64,000 nucleotides of DNA, from contig JACRPF010000013.1 of assembly GCA_016214035.1 (NCBI GenBank), positions 62,001 to 126,000 of the forward strand, written 5' to 3'. The notes under the pieces were generated by a model. The model did no database searches, was not told the DNA's origin, and was given only the letters and a program-made list of their open reading frames with translations. This stretch comes from Spirochaetota bacterium. GTDB lineage: Bacteria; Spirochaetota; Brachyspiria; Brachyspirales; JACRPF01. The translations under genes and the position numbers were made by a program. Below are positions 8,389-18,086 of the stretch, in pieces. Within the stretch, counting starts at the first letter, position 1. The number at the start of each line of letters is the position of its first letter.

Positions 8389-9305
8389 CCACATTGATAC
8401 TCGTACTGCTGCTCGTTGTTATCTTTGTTCTCGTGAAGATGTTCGTCGTCGTCCCCATGCGCTCAGAATGGATCAAGGAACGGCTGGGGAAATACTGCGC
8501 TACGCTCAAGCCGGGCTTTCATTTTCTCATACCCTTTGTCGACCGCGTCGCCTATCGCGTTGAGATGCGCGAACAGGTGCTTGATATCCCCCAGCAGTCC
8601 TGCATCACGAGCGATAATATTCAGGTCGAGGTCGACGGTATCGTCTACCTCAAGGTCATTGACGCATACAAGGCGTCATACGGCATCGGGAATTATTCCA
8701 CCGCCGCGGTGAATCTGGCGCAGACCACCATGCGTTCCGAGATCGGCAAGATCAATCTTGACAACACGTTCAGCGAACGCGAGAAGATCAACACCAGCAT
8801 CGTCCGTGAGATCGACGCCGCGTCGCAGTCGTGGGGCATCAAGGTGATGCGTTACGAGATCAAGAATATCGAACCGAGCGCGCGCGTCACGGAGACGATG
8901 GAAAAGCAGATGGAGGCGGAACGGGAGAAACGGGCCGAGATCACCATATCCACCGGTGAGAAAGAGGCGCGGGTGAACGTGAGCGAAGGTGAACGTCAGG
9001 CCGCCATTAATCTCAGTGAAGGCGAGAAACAGAAACGCATCAACGAAGCCGAGGGCCGCGCGAAAGAAATCACGCTGCTTGCACAGGCAACCTCGCGGGG
9101 TATTTCGCTTGTCGCAGAGTCCATCGCGAAACCAAACGGTTCGCTCGCGGTGAAGGCGCAGCTTACCGAGCAGTTCCTCAAGGAAGTGGGTAATATACTC
9201 ACCGCGGCGCAGCTTGATGTCATGCCGGTCGATCTTGCCAAGGTACGCGCGGTTATTGACGGACTTTCCGCACGCAGCGGACAGCCGACAACTGCGGCGA
9301 AATAA
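8385..9305 (+). CDS. SPFH/stomatin-like (paraslipin) protein
   Basis: A 306-residue protein with one N-terminal membrane helix (residues 2-20), then the SPFH/Band 7 domain (VPMRSEWIKERLGKY, LKPGFHFLIPFVDRV, QSCITSDNIQVEVDG). A charged coiled-coil region follows (KQMEAEREKRAEITISTGEK). Such proteins oligomerise at the membrane and are thought to form scaffolds that control proteases or membrane organisation. It is translationally coupled to NfeD and followed 11 bases later by a paralogue. Partner or client unknown. Confidence 0.9.
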   Translation: MTTLILVLLLVVIFVLVKMFVVVPMRSEWIKERLGKYCATLKPGFHFLIPFVDRVAYRVEMREQVLDIPQQSCITSDNIQVEVDGIVYLKVIDAYKASYGIGNYSTAAVNLAQTTMRSEIGKINLDNTFSEREKINTSIVREIDAASQSWGIKVMRYEIKNIEPSARVTETMEKQMEAEREKRAEITISTGEKEARVNVSEGERQAAINLSEGEKQKRINEAEGRAKEITLLAQATSRGISLVAESIAKPNGSLAVKAQLTEQFLKEVGNILTAAQLDVMPVDLAKVRAVIDGLSARSGQPTTAAK

Positions 9306-9316
9306 AGGAGCACAGC

Positions 9317-10249
9317 ATGTTACAGACACTGGATATCTTATCGAAATTCATCTTCATCGCGCTCGGCATCTATGTGGCGATTAAGCTCCTGCGTTCCATA
9401 CGCGTTGTTCCCAACATGACGGCGCTCATCGTTGAGCGTCTGGGCAAATATCACCGCACGCTGCAGCCGGGATTTCACATACTTGTGCCCTTTCTCGATA
9501 AGGTGGCATTCTCCCGCGACCTGAAGGAAGAGGCCATGACCGTCGAGCCGCAGTCGTGTTTTACCCGCGACAACGTTAAGGTAGAGGTGGACGGCATCAT
9601 CTATATGTCGGTCATCGATCCTGTCGCGGCGAGTTACGGCATCACCGATTACCGCATGGCGGCCATTCAGCTTACGCAGACCACCACGCGGTCGGTCATC
9701 GGCACCATCGATCTCGACAAGACATTTGAAGAGCGCGATCTCATCAACGCGACCGTTGTAAAAACACTCGGCGAAGCGGCCGCCGGCTGGGGTATGAAAG
9801 TGCATCGCTATGAAGTTAAGAATATCGTCCCGCCGACGAGCGTCAAGAACGCCATGGAAAAGATGATGACTGCAGAACGCGACCGCCGCGCCATGATCAG
9901 CCGCGCGCAGGGCCACAAGCAGGCGAAGATCAACGACAGCGAAGGGAAGCTCCGCGAACTGGTGAACCTGAGCGAAGGCGAAAAGATGAAGCGCATCAAC
10001 GAGGCTGAGGGGCGCGCGCGGGAGATCGAAGCCATCGCCGAAGCTACGGCGGAATCCATAGCAAAGATCGCCAACGCCATATCGCTGCCCAACGGCGATG
10101 AGGCCATACGGATGCGTCTGGCGCAGCAGCAGCTCGGCAACCTCATGCATGTGGCGCAGAAAGGCACGCGTGTGATCCTCCCGCTCGATATCACGAACAT
10201 GCAGCAGACACTTGAAGGACTGGCGCTCGAGTCATTTAAGAAGAAATAG
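9317..10249 (+). CDS. SPFH/stomatin-like (paraslipin) protein, second paralogue
   Basis: A 310-residue paralogue of the preceding gene: N-terminal helix (residues 8-25), SPFH domain (TALIVERLGKYHRTLQPGFH, QSCFTRDNVKVEVDG), then an Ala/Glu-rich coiled coil (GHKQAKINDSEGK). The two copies share most motifs but are clearly diverged, which suggests a hetero-oligomer. It is preceded by AAAGGAG (9304-9310) and belongs to the nfeD operon. No clear terminator follows it; the ABC exporter genes start 30 bases downstream. Confidence 0.9.
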   Translation: MLQTLDILSKFIFIALGIYVAIKLLRSIRVVPNMTALIVERLGKYHRTLQPGFHILVPFLDKVAFSRDLKEEAMTVEPQSCFTRDNVKVEVDGIIYMSVIDPVAASYGITDYRMAAIQLTQTTTRSVIGTIDLDKTFEERDLINATVVKTLGEAAAGWGMKVHRYEVKNIVPPTSVKNAMEKMMTAERDRRAMISRAQGHKQAKINDSEGKLRELVNLSEGEKMKRINEAEGRAREIEAIAEATAESIAKIANAISLPNGDEAIRMRLAQQQLGNLMHVAQKGTRVILPLDITNMQQTLEGLALESFKKK

Positions 10250-10278
10250 CGCGCACTGATACTTTTTTACATGTGCGC

Positions 10279-12000
10279 ATGAAATTCGTACGCGCCTATA
10301 TACCGAGATACGCGATCCCGTTCTGCGTTTCGCTGATGCTCCTGTCCGTTGAGGCGGCGTGTGATCTTCTGCAGCCGACGATTATGGCGCGCATCGTCGA
10401 TGTTGGTGTCGCGCAACGGGATTTATCCTACGTACTCTCGAAAGTGGGGCTCATGCTTATCGTGACGCTTATCGGCGCGGCGGGAGCGGTGGGCAGGAAC
10501 ATCGTTTCAAGCGTGGTGTCGATGAGTTTCGGCGCGGACATCCGCTCAGATCTGTTTAAGAAGATAACATCGTTCTCGTTCAAAAATATCGACCGTTTTG
10601 AGACAGCATCGCTCGTCACCCGCATGACGAACGATGTGACGCAGGTACAGCATTTCTTTCACGGCCTCATGCGCATCTTTGTCAAAGCTCCCATCATGGC
10701 CGCGGGAAGCATCGTCATGGCGGTGATGCTCAATCCGCGCATGTCGCTCATACTTGCCGCGGCGGTGCCGCTCATCGCCGTCATCATCACGGTCAACCTG
10801 AAGGTCGGATATCCCTTTTTCATGAAAGTGCAGCAGGCGCTTGACCGCGTCAACAGCGTGATGCGCGAATACCTGGCCGGCGTACGCGTGGTGAAGGCAT
10901 TCAACCGCTTCGATTTCGAGCAGAGCCGCTTCGGCACGGCGAACGAAGACCTCTCGTCGGTGAGCATGCGGGCGATGCGTACGATGGCGCTCTTCGGCCC
11001 GGTCATCGGGTTCACGCTCAATGTCGGCATCATCGCGGTGCTCTGGTTCGGAGGCGTCAGCGTGAACGCGGGCGGCATGCATGTTGGCGAGATAATAGCG
11101 CTCACGAATTACATGACGCATATACTTTTCTCGCTCATGATGGTGTCGTTCGTGTTCGTCACGTTCGCCCGCGCCCGCGCATCGGCCGAGCGCATCGACG
11201 AGGTGTTCGACGAGAAGAACGATATGCCGCAGGCAGTATCGCCGGCACCGGTCTCCGCAGCACAGTCCGTCGTCTTCGACAAGGTTTCGTTTTCATACGG
11301 CAGCAGCGGTACTCCGGTACTGCGCGATATTTCCATAGCCGCTTCTCCGGGCGATACCTTCGGCATCGTCGGCTCAACAGGCGCCGGCAAATCAACGCTG
11401 GTCAATCTTCTTGCGCGTTTTTATGATGTATCGAGCGGCCGCATCTCCATCGGCGGACTCGACATACGCGAAGCAGATACCAGGACACTCAGGGAACGCA
11501 TCGCCATAGTACCGCAGAAGACAACGCTTTTCACCGGGACCATCGGCGAGAACATACGCTGGGGAAATGAAAACGCATCGCGCGGAGATATCGAGCATGC
11601 GGCGAAAAGCGCGGCGGCACACGAGTTCATCATGTCATTCCCCGAAGGCTATGACACACTGCTCGGTCAGGGCGGCGTAAACCTTTCCGGCGGACAGAAA
11701 CAGCGGATATCGATAGCCCGGGCGCTCGTGCGGAATCCGTCGATACTGATACTCGACGACTGTGTCAGCGCCGTGGATGTCACCACCGAAGCGAAGATAC
11801 GTTCATCGCTTCGGGAATTCTCCAAAGGCCTCACCGTTTTCGTCATCGCACAGCGCATCACCTCGGTTATGCGCGCTGACCGCATACTCGTGCTCGACGA
11901 CGGTGCGGCTGCTGGTATCGGCACGCATGGGGAGCTCATGCGTACATGCGCGGTGTATCGCGATATTTTCAAATCGCAGATCGGCGAAGAAGAGCTATAG
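10279..12000 (+). CDS. ABC exporter half-transporter, degenerate catalytic site
   Basis: About 573 residues: six membrane helices (to about residue 310), then an ATPase domain with Walker A GSTGAGKST, signature LSGGQKQR and Walker B LILDD. The residue after the Walker B Asp is Asp (DDCVSAVD), not the catalytic Glu. That substitution marks the degenerate-site subunit of heterodimeric exporters such as TM287/288 and BmrCD. The partner gene starts two bases after this stop. Start could be GTG 10273 or ATG 10279; no ribosome site decides. Substrate is unknown: drug or lipid export is usual for the family. Confidence 0.9.
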   Translation: MKFVRAYIPRYAIPFCVSLMLLSVEAACDLLQPTIMARIVDVGVAQRDLSYVLSKVGLMLIVTLIGAAGAVGRNIVSSVVSMSFGADIRSDLFKKITSFSFKNIDRFETASLVTRMTNDVTQVQHFFHGLMRIFVKAPIMAAGSIVMAVMLNPRMSLILAAAVPLIAVIITVNLKVGYPFFMKVQQALDRVNSVMREYLAGVRVVKAFNRFDFEQSRFGTANEDLSSVSMRAMRTMALFGPVIGFTLNVGIIAVLWFGGVSVNAGGMHVGEIIALTNYMTHILFSLMMVSFVFVTFARARASAERIDEVFDEKNDMPQAVSPAPVSAAQSVVFDKVSFSYGSSGTPVLRDISIAASPGDTFGIVGSTGAGKSTLVNLLARFYDVSSGRISIGGLDIREADTRTLRERIAIVPQKTTLFTGTIGENIRWGNENASRGDIEHAAKSAAAHEFIMSFPEGYDTLLGQGGVNLSGGQKQRISIARALVRNPSILILDDCVSAVDVTTEAKIRSSLREFSKGLTVFVIAQRITSVMRADRILVLDDGAAAGIGTHGELMRTCAVYRDIFKSQIGEEEL

Positions 12001-12001
12001 C

Positions 12002-13915
12002 ATGGCGGATACAGCACAGCAGCGCAGACCGGAACCCGGCGGTCCGGGATTTCATCCGCCGGGACGGGGCGGATTCGGCGGCAGGGGCGGACATCATCAT
12101 CACGGTATGCCGGTGGAAAAACCGAAGGATTTCAGACGCACCGTTGGACGCCTGTGGAAATATTTCGGCGCAGAACGCGGCTATCTCATCTTTGTTTTCA
12201 TCTGCGTCCTCGCCGCGGCGGGATGCGGTCTTGCCGTACCGTTCATACTCGGCCGCGTCATCGATCTGCTGTCCGCGGGAAAGAACGCGGTCGATTTCAC
12301 GAAGCTTGCGTCGTTCATCGCCGTCCTTGCCGTCGTGTATCTTTCAGACGGTCTCGTGAACTTTCTGCAGGGATGGGTGATGGCGGGCGTTTCGCAGCGC
12401 ATCGTCAGACAGCTCCGGCGTACGCTTTTTGAAAAACTCGGACGGTTGCCGGTGTCGTTCTTCGATTCCCGCACCCACGGCGAGCTTATGAGCCGTCTCG
12501 CGAACGACGTTGAGAACGTGAGCGGCACGATATCACAGGCGACGGTGCAGCTCATGTCAGGGGTCATCGCGATCATCGGATCGTTTACGATGATGCTCAT
12601 CTTAAGCCCGCTCCTCACCCTCGCGAGCGTCGTCACGATACCGCTTGTGTTTCTTCTCATCAATGTGGTGACGAAAAAGACACTGCCGCTATTCAAGGAA
12701 CAGCAGGCAGTGCTCGGGCGGCTCAATGGCCATATCGAAGAGACGATGTCGGGACTTCACGTGGTGAAGGCGTTCAATCACGAGGCCGCGGCGATAGCGG
12801 ATTTCGAGCGGTACAACAATACGCTCCGCACGGTGGGCATCAAAGCGCAGATATGGTCCGGCTATATCATGCCGCTCATGAATGTCATCAACAATATCGG
12901 TTTCACGCTCATCGCGGGCGTGGGCGGCGTGCTTGCCGTCGGAGGCGCCATAACCGTGGGCGTCATCGCGAGTTTTCTCGGCTATTCGCGCCAGTTCACG
13001 CGTCCGCTCAACGAGCTGGCGAACATCTTCAACATGCTTCAGTCCGCGGTGGCGGGCGCCGAACGCGTTTTTGAGATTATCGATGAGCAGGAGGAACCGT
13101 CAGACCCGAAGGATGCAGTTTCGCTCACGACTCCGCGCGGCGATGTGGTATTCACCGATGTTTCATTCGGTTATCGCCCCGACGTTCCGGTGCTTAAGAA
13201 CATATCGTTTACCGCTCCATCCGGAAGCGATACGGCGCTTGTGGGACCCACCGGCGCCGGCAAGACGACGATCGTGAACCTGCTCGCCCGTTTTTACGAC
13301 GTCACCGAGGGAAGCATCTTCATCGACGGCAGGGATATACGCGACTACACGCGCGACAGTCTGCGGCGCTGCTTTGGCATCGTGCTCCAGGATACGTATC
13401 TTTTTTCAGGCACCGTCCGCGAGAATATCCGCTACGGACGGCTTGACGCCACCGACGCCGAGGTGGAACACGCCGCGTTGATGGCGAACGCCGATATTTT
13501 CATCCGCCGTCTCCCGAACGGATATGAGACTGCGCTTACCGAAAGCGGCGGCAGTTTAAGTCAGGGCCAGCGGCAGCTCATCACGATAGCCCGTGCGATA
13601 CTGGCGGACCCGTGCATACTGATACTCGACGAAGCCACGAGCAGCGTCGACACACGCACGGAACTTCATATTCAGGAAGCGATGCGCAAGCTCATGCGCG
13701 GACGCACGAGCTTCATCATCGCGCACCGGCTGTCGACTATACGTGATGCCGATGTCATCATGGTCATTGACAATGGAATTATCGTGGAGCGAGGCCATCA
13801 TGACGAGCTTATGAAAGAGCCCGGTGTCTATCAGACGATGTATCTGAGCCAGTATGCGAATACGGAATCTGAACAGGTATCAGACCGGGAGCTTGATCTC
13901 CACGATAGCCATTAA
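12002..13915 (+). CDS. ABC exporter half-transporter, catalytic partner
   Basis: 637 residues. A 50-residue Gly/Pro-rich leader with a histidine cluster (GGRGGHHHHGMP) precedes six membrane helices and the ATPase domain. Walker A is GPTGAGKTT and Walker B ILILDEATSSVD with the catalytic Glu; the signature is LSQGQRQ, a variant expected opposite the partner's degenerate Walker B. This is the canonical complement of the gene at 10279. ATG 12002 follows the previous stop by one base. The last 36 bases overlap the convergent gene 13880-14431. The His-rich leader may bind metal; that is only a guess. Confidence 0.92.
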   Translation: MADTAQQRRPEPGGPGFHPPGRGGFGGRGGHHHHGMPVEKPKDFRRTVGRLWKYFGAERGYLIFVFICVLAAAGCGLAVPFILGRVIDLLSAGKNAVDFTKLASFIAVLAVVYLSDGLVNFLQGWVMAGVSQRIVRQLRRTLFEKLGRLPVSFFDSRTHGELMSRLANDVENVSGTISQATVQLMSGVIAIIGSFTMMLILSPLLTLASVVTIPLVFLLINVVTKKTLPLFKEQQAVLGRLNGHIEETMSGLHVVKAFNHEAAAIADFERYNNTLRTVGIKAQIWSGYIMPLMNVINNIGFTLIAGVGGVLAVGGAITVGVIASFLGYSRQFTRPLNELANIFNMLQSAVAGAERVFEIIDEQEEPSDPKDAVSLTTPRGDVVFTDVSFGYRPDVPVLKNISFTAPSGSDTALVGPTGAGKTTIVNLLARFYDVTEGSIFIDGRDIRDYTRDSLRRCFGIVLQDTYLFSGTVRENIRYGRLDATDAEVEHAALMANADIFIRRLPNGYETALTESGGSLSQGQRQLITIARAILADPCILILDEATSSVDTRTELHIQEAMRKLMRGRTSFIIAHRLSTIRDADVIMVIDNGIIVERGHHDELMKEPGVYQTMYLSQYANTESEQVSDRELDLHDSH

Positions 13916-14431
13916 CGCGACAAGCAGTGAGAATGAGATCACGGTGGCGATAAGCCCGCCGAGAAAATTCCTGTTCTTGCTGTCCTGTATGGTGGATATG
14001 AGCACGATCGAGGTGACGAACTGCTCATAGATCTGTTTATGATTGGTGATATCCGTAAGCGCGTGCAGATAATTCTTGATGCGTCCCCGGCTTTCCTTGC
14101 CGAGATTGAGGATATCGCCGGACCAGAGCAGTCCCACGAACGACGATTTCTCGCCGATCTTTCCCTTGCGCGGTTTTAATACCTGAAAGATATAAAAACC
14201 CGATACGAGCAGCGAGACAACAACGCCGACGGTGAGTATTATCGTCGAGTACCGCATCTGCCGCTGGGCGATGAGTATGGCGACTTCGCGGCCGAGCACT
14301 GCGGCGATGACACCGCACCATGACAACAGTATTGAAATTTTCAGGTCCATCTGCTGTATCTGCTTGGTGATCGATTCATATACGTTCATGACAAAATCGA
14401 TCTTGACGTCGTCGATAGTGAGTTTTACCAT
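13880..14431 (-). CDS. Pycsar TM-effector-like (DUF5706) membrane protein
   Basis: A 183-residue protein with membrane helices at about 30-50 and 60-80 and a third near the C-terminus. The order of motifs matches the PycTM/DUF5706 family as I know it: a first helix after MDLKISILLSW, PRKG after the second helix, a central SGDI, then ISTIQDSKNRN before the last helix. Family members are pore-type effectors triggered by cyclic UMP or CMP in Pycsar antiphage defence. No nucleotidyl cyclase is adjacent. Start at 14431 is chosen over upstream codons because GCGGAG precedes it. It overlaps the ABC gene by 36 bases tail to tail. The family call is by eye. Confidence 0.6.
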   Translation of the reverse strand: MVKLTIDDVKIDFVMNVYESITKQIQQMDLKISILLSWCGVIAAVLGREVAILIAQRQMRYSTIILTVGVVVSLLVSGFYIFQVLKPRKGKIGEKSSFVGLLWSGDILNLGKESRGRIKNYLHALTDITNHKQIYEQFVTSIVLISTIQDSKNRNFLGGLIATVISFSLLVALMAIVEIKLPV

Positions 14432-14441
14432 GTGATCTCCG

Positions 14442-14462
14442 CTTGATGCTTCACTTGATGCT
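14442..14462. repeat. Short tandem direct repeat
   Basis: CTTGATGCT occurs at 14442-14450 and again at 14454-14462, a 12-bp period, just upstream of the DUF5706-like gene's ribosome site. No function is evident. Confidence 0.5.
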
Positions 14463-14549
14463 CTGCTGCATTCCATTATCGGCATCGTCACTGCCGATGT
14501 TGAGCCGGCCGGCGTTCGCAAGAGTGCTATAGATTTCGGAAAAGTTTCA

Positions 14550-14579
14550 TTGACAGAAACACATGCTTGCGGGTATACT
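14550..14579 (+). promoter_or_regulatory. Promoter of the large glycoside hydrolase gene
   Basis: Perfect TTGACA (14550-14555) and TATACT (14574-14579) with an 18-bp spacer. The predicted start near 14586 leaves a 24-base leader before ATG 14610. Confidence 0.75.
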
Positions 14580-14609
14580 GAACCGCAGAACATATTCACG
14601 AGGTGCTCT

Positions 14610-17600
14610 ATGCGTAGTGCTGTAATATTCGGTCTTATCGTCGCATGTTCGATCAGCGCACAGGAAATCATTCCGGGTTTCAAGGTGCTCCAGGACGGCG
14701 ATTTCAGCATCGGTTTCATCAAAGGCACCATCTACGCGGCGAAGGACTGGAACTCCGGACGTACCGTTACACCCGCTCCCGGCTTTCCGAAAAAAAGCGC
14801 CTCTTCATATGAATTGCAGGGCGAGTACCGGCTGCTCAAGGGCGGCGTGTTCTCCATCGCAGAAACGATACGGAAAACAGGCGACGCATCGGTGCACTAC
14901 GAAGTGGCGCTCAAAAGCGACATCGATATAACGCTTGACGCGCTTGCGGTGCGTCTGGAACTGCCCGCCGATCTCATCAAGGGAAAGACAATCACGTTCG
15001 ACGATAAGGCTGTTACGCCGCCGGTAGATTTTGCCGGTGAATTGGGCGTCTACAACGGCAGCGGCGTGAAGCGCATTGTCATCCCGTCACCGTCGGGGAA
15101 GCTTGTTGTCACGGGGCTGTTCGACGTATATATGCAGGACAGCAGAAAGTGGGGCCCGACGTTTGAAATACGGATCTATTTTGACAAGGCGAAAGGCCCT
15201 ATCTCGCAGGCTTCCGCCCGTGTCACGTTCACCGCAGGATCGTTCGAAAGTATGCCGATAAGCATCGCGTCCGCCGCGAACATGGCGTTCAAGGACGAGA
15301 CGGCCGACGATAAAAAGGGCGGCTGGACGGACCAGGGCAAGGAGAACGATCTCAGGTCGCTGCCGACGGGGAGGCAGACGTTCGGCGGTGTTGCATTCGA
15401 CATCGTCAATCCCGACAAGAATGACGGCAAATCATGCCTGTCGTTCGCCGGTCCCGCGCGCGATTATTTTCTCAAGGACGCGTATGTCGACGCGGGTGGA
15501 AAGGAATTCAATTATTTGTATGTACTCCATGCTATAGCCTGGGCACCGTCGACGAAAGAGACCGTGGGAAAGATAAAGGTCACGTACGCGGATGACACAT
15601 CGAGCGTTATCGATGTCGTCAAGGGCGTTGATGTGGGCAACTGGTGGGGGCCGGATGATGTGTCCAACGGCATGGTGGTGTGGACGGCTACCAACGCGAG
15701 TTCGTTTGTGGGATTGTTCATGTCGAAATATCCGGTTGATAAAAAACCGGTGAAGACGATAGGGTTCAAGAGCACCGGCAAAGCGGTGTGGATGGTGGCC
15801 GGAATAACCGGTTCTCCCGACAACGTTCCGTTCACCGCGTTCGCACCCGTGTACATCGTCGCCGGTGAAAAATGGCAGCCCATCGAGGGAAAGATAGACA
15901 CCGAGAAAGGAAGTATTCTCGATTTCTCGTCAACGCTCGACGCACCCGCGGGAAAATACGGCTTTGTCGTAGCAAAGAACGGTCATTTCGAATTTGAAAA
16001 TCGTCCGGGTGTAAAAGCCAGATTTTACGGATGCAACTTCTGCGGCACGGCGAACTATCTTGAAAAAGCCGAGGCGGAGGAATTTGCCGGGAGGATCGCA
16101 CGCGTGGGCTACAACGCGGTGCGGTATCATCATCACGACAATCCGCTCGTGGAGACACCGCGCGGTGAAACACCGAAAACCGATACCGTTACGCCCACAC
16201 CGGCGCAGTTTGACAAACTCGATTACCTGTTCTACTGCTTCAAGCAGAAAGGCATCTACGCCACCACCGACCTCTATGTGAGCCGCCGCGCGAAAAAGGG
16301 CGAGATACCCGAGGTTCCGCATACTATCGATATGAACGAATACAAGGCGCTCGTGCAGCTCCTGCCGTCGGCTATGGACAACTGGAAAAAATACACGAAG
16401 GCGTTCCTCGAGCATGTGAACCCGTACACGAAACTTGCGTGGAAGGACGATCCGTCGCTCATCAGTCTCAATGTCATCAACGAGGGCCAGCTCATCAACA
16501 CCTGGGACTCGACCCCGGACACGGCGCGCATCACGCTCGAGCAGTTCTCCGCGTGGTGCGTGAAGAAGGGCGTCACGGTTCCCGACAAGGGTCTTGAGCG
16601 GGAAAAGGAGTTCATGAAGTTCATCCTTGAGAAACAGATAGTCGCTTTTGAGGAAATGAAGCAGTTTGTGCGCAGTCTCGGTTGCAAGATGGTGCTTTCA
16701 GACGCGAACCATGTCTCATCGATATATCTGGCGATGTACCGCACGCATTTTGATTATGTCGACAATCACGGGTACTGGGATCATCCGAATTTTCCCGAAC
16801 AGCAGTGGCGGCTGCCGTATCAATTCCATAACAAGATGGCGACAGCGGAGCTTGCACCGCTGCCCCGCGGTTATCTCCCGTCGCGCGATTTCACCAAACC
16901 CATGATGTTCACCGAATTCCAGTATACATTCCCCAACCCCTATCGCGCCGAGGCGGGTCCCCTCATGGGCGCCTACTGCGCGATGCAGGACTGGGACGGC
17001 ATTTTTCGTTTCGCGTATTCACACAACCGCGACAAGATAATCAGCGATCAGCCCGCGTCCGGTTTTGACCATGCCGCGGACGTCATCGGCGCCTTGTCGG
17101 AAAAGATCATGCTGCTGCTCTTCCTCCGCGGTGACGTGAAACCGGCGGAGCGTTCGTTCGTGCTCGCGGCGAGCGGCGATTATGTTGCCAAAAGCGAAGG
17201 GCTCGACGCCAACCGCTGGGGCTCGTATCCGTCGTCGTTCTCCTATCTCGGCCTGCTCGGCAAAGTGGGCACGGTGGTGCTCAAGGACGGCGAAACGCTT
17301 GCCGGCAATTATGCGGCGGCCGTCGGCGTGCAGCCGAGTCTCAACGGCCGTACCGGAAATGTGAAATATTATCCCGGCGACGAAACGCTCATCGATGCGC
17401 TTGTGAAGGACGGCGTATTCGGCAAGGCGTCACTCGACGTCTCGAACAAAAAAGCGGTGAGCGACACCAAGGAGATATCGATCGACGGCTCGAACGGTAT
17501 TTTCCGCGTGGTAACCGAGAAGAGCGAAGCGTTCGTCGTTGCCGACAAGCAGTCCGTTTCCGGCGATGTCCTCTCGGTTACAAGCGAAGAAGGATTCTGC

Positions 17601-17942
17601 GTCGCATCGGCCTCGTCGATGGATGGAAAAAAGCTTACGGACAGCAGACGGATACTCGTACTGCACATCACTGATGCGCGGAATACCAAAATGCGCTTCG
17701 CCAACAAGAAGATGACGCTTCTCGCGGACAACGGAAGTCTTCCGAGGCTCATCGCCTACGTCAGGGCGTCCTTGTCGCTGAAACTCTCGACGCCTGATGT
17801 CACGGTATTCGGCTGCGATCACACCGGCAGACGCATTGCACCGGTAGCCGTCCGGAAGACTGCTGACGGTATTTCATTTACCGCCGAGACGATACAGGGA
17901 GGCAAGGCGAAGTATATGGTGTATGATATAGAAGGCCGCTGA
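14610..17942 (+). CDS. Secreted GH-A clan (GH5-like) glycoside hydrolase
   Basis: A 1110-residue protein with signal peptide (MRSAVIFGLIVACSISAQ). Residues 20 to about 450 are predicted beta-rich modules. About 450-840 is a TIM barrel with features of clan GH-A: the acid/base is likely E625 in NVINEGQLI and the nucleophile E769 in MMFTEFQYTF. The rest forms accessory beta domains. It should act outside the cytoplasm on a polysaccharide; GH5, GH39 or an unclassified family are all possible. ATG 14610 is used because it starts the signal peptide and follows the promoter by 24 bases; the TTG at 14550 is the -35 box itself. Confidence 0.8.
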   Translation: MRSAVIFGLIVACSISAQEIIPGFKVLQDGDFSIGFIKGTIYAAKDWNSGRTVTPAPGFPKKSASSYELQGEYRLLKGGVFSIAETIRKTGDASVHYEVALKSDIDITLDALAVRLELPADLIKGKTITFDDKAVTPPVDFAGELGVYNGSGVKRIVIPSPSGKLVVTGLFDVYMQDSRKWGPTFEIRIYFDKAKGPISQASARVTFTAGSFESMPISIASAANMAFKDETADDKKGGWTDQGKENDLRSLPTGRQTFGGVAFDIVNPDKNDGKSCLSFAGPARDYFLKDAYVDAGGKEFNYLYVLHAIAWAPSTKETVGKIKVTYADDTSSVIDVVKGVDVGNWWGPDDVSNGMVVWTATNASSFVGLFMSKYPVDKKPVKTIGFKSTGKAVWMVAGITGSPDNVPFTAFAPVYIVAGEKWQPIEGKIDTEKGSILDFSSTLDAPAGKYGFVVAKNGHFEFENRPGVKARFYGCNFCGTANYLEKAEAEEFAGRIARVGYNAVRYHHHDNPLVETPRGETPKTDTVTPTPAQFDKLDYLFYCFKQKGIYATTDLYVSRRAKKGEIPEVPHTIDMNEYKALVQLLPSAMDNWKKYTKAFLEHVNPYTKLAWKDDPSLISLNVINEGQLINTWDSTPDTARITLEQFSAWCVKKGVTVPDKGLEREKEFMKFILEKQIVAFEEMKQFVRSLGCKMVLSDANHVSSIYLAMYRTHFDYVDNHGYWDHPNFPEQQWRLPYQFHNKMATAELAPLPRGYLPSRDFTKPMMFTEFQYTFPNPYRAEAGPLMGAYCAMQDWDGIFRFAYSHNRDKIISDQPASGFDHAADVIGALSEKIMLLLFLRGDVKPAERSFVLAASGDYVAKSEGLDANRWGSYPSSFSYLGLLGKVGTVVLKDGETLAGNYAAAVGVQPSLNGRTGNVKYYPGDETLIDALVKDGVFGKASLDVSNKKAVSDTKEISIDGSNGIFRVVTEKSEAFVVADKQSVSGDVLSVTSEEGFCVASASSMDGKKLTDSRRILVLHITDARNTKMRFANKKMTLLADNGSLPRLIAYVRASLSLKLSTPDVTVFGCDHTGRRIAPVAVRKTADGISFTAETIQGGKAKYMVYDIEGR

Positions 17943-17979
17943 AGGCGGGGAAGTATGCTTTTTTCGTCACCTCGTGAAT

Positions 17980-18008
17980 TGACACCATAACGCGCGGGAA
18001 GTATACTA
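17980..18008 (+). promoter_or_regulatory. Promoter of the sensor kinase gene
   Basis: TTGACA (17980-17985) and TATACT (18003-18008) with a 17-bp spacer. The predicted start near 18015 lies 72 bases before ATG 18087. Confidence 0.75.
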
Positions 18009-18086
18009 TAGGTACGTTGTGCATGGTCAGCCAAACGGTTGTGCTCGGTATTTCAGCCGCACGAACGGGAACGAGGTGGTTCTTAT

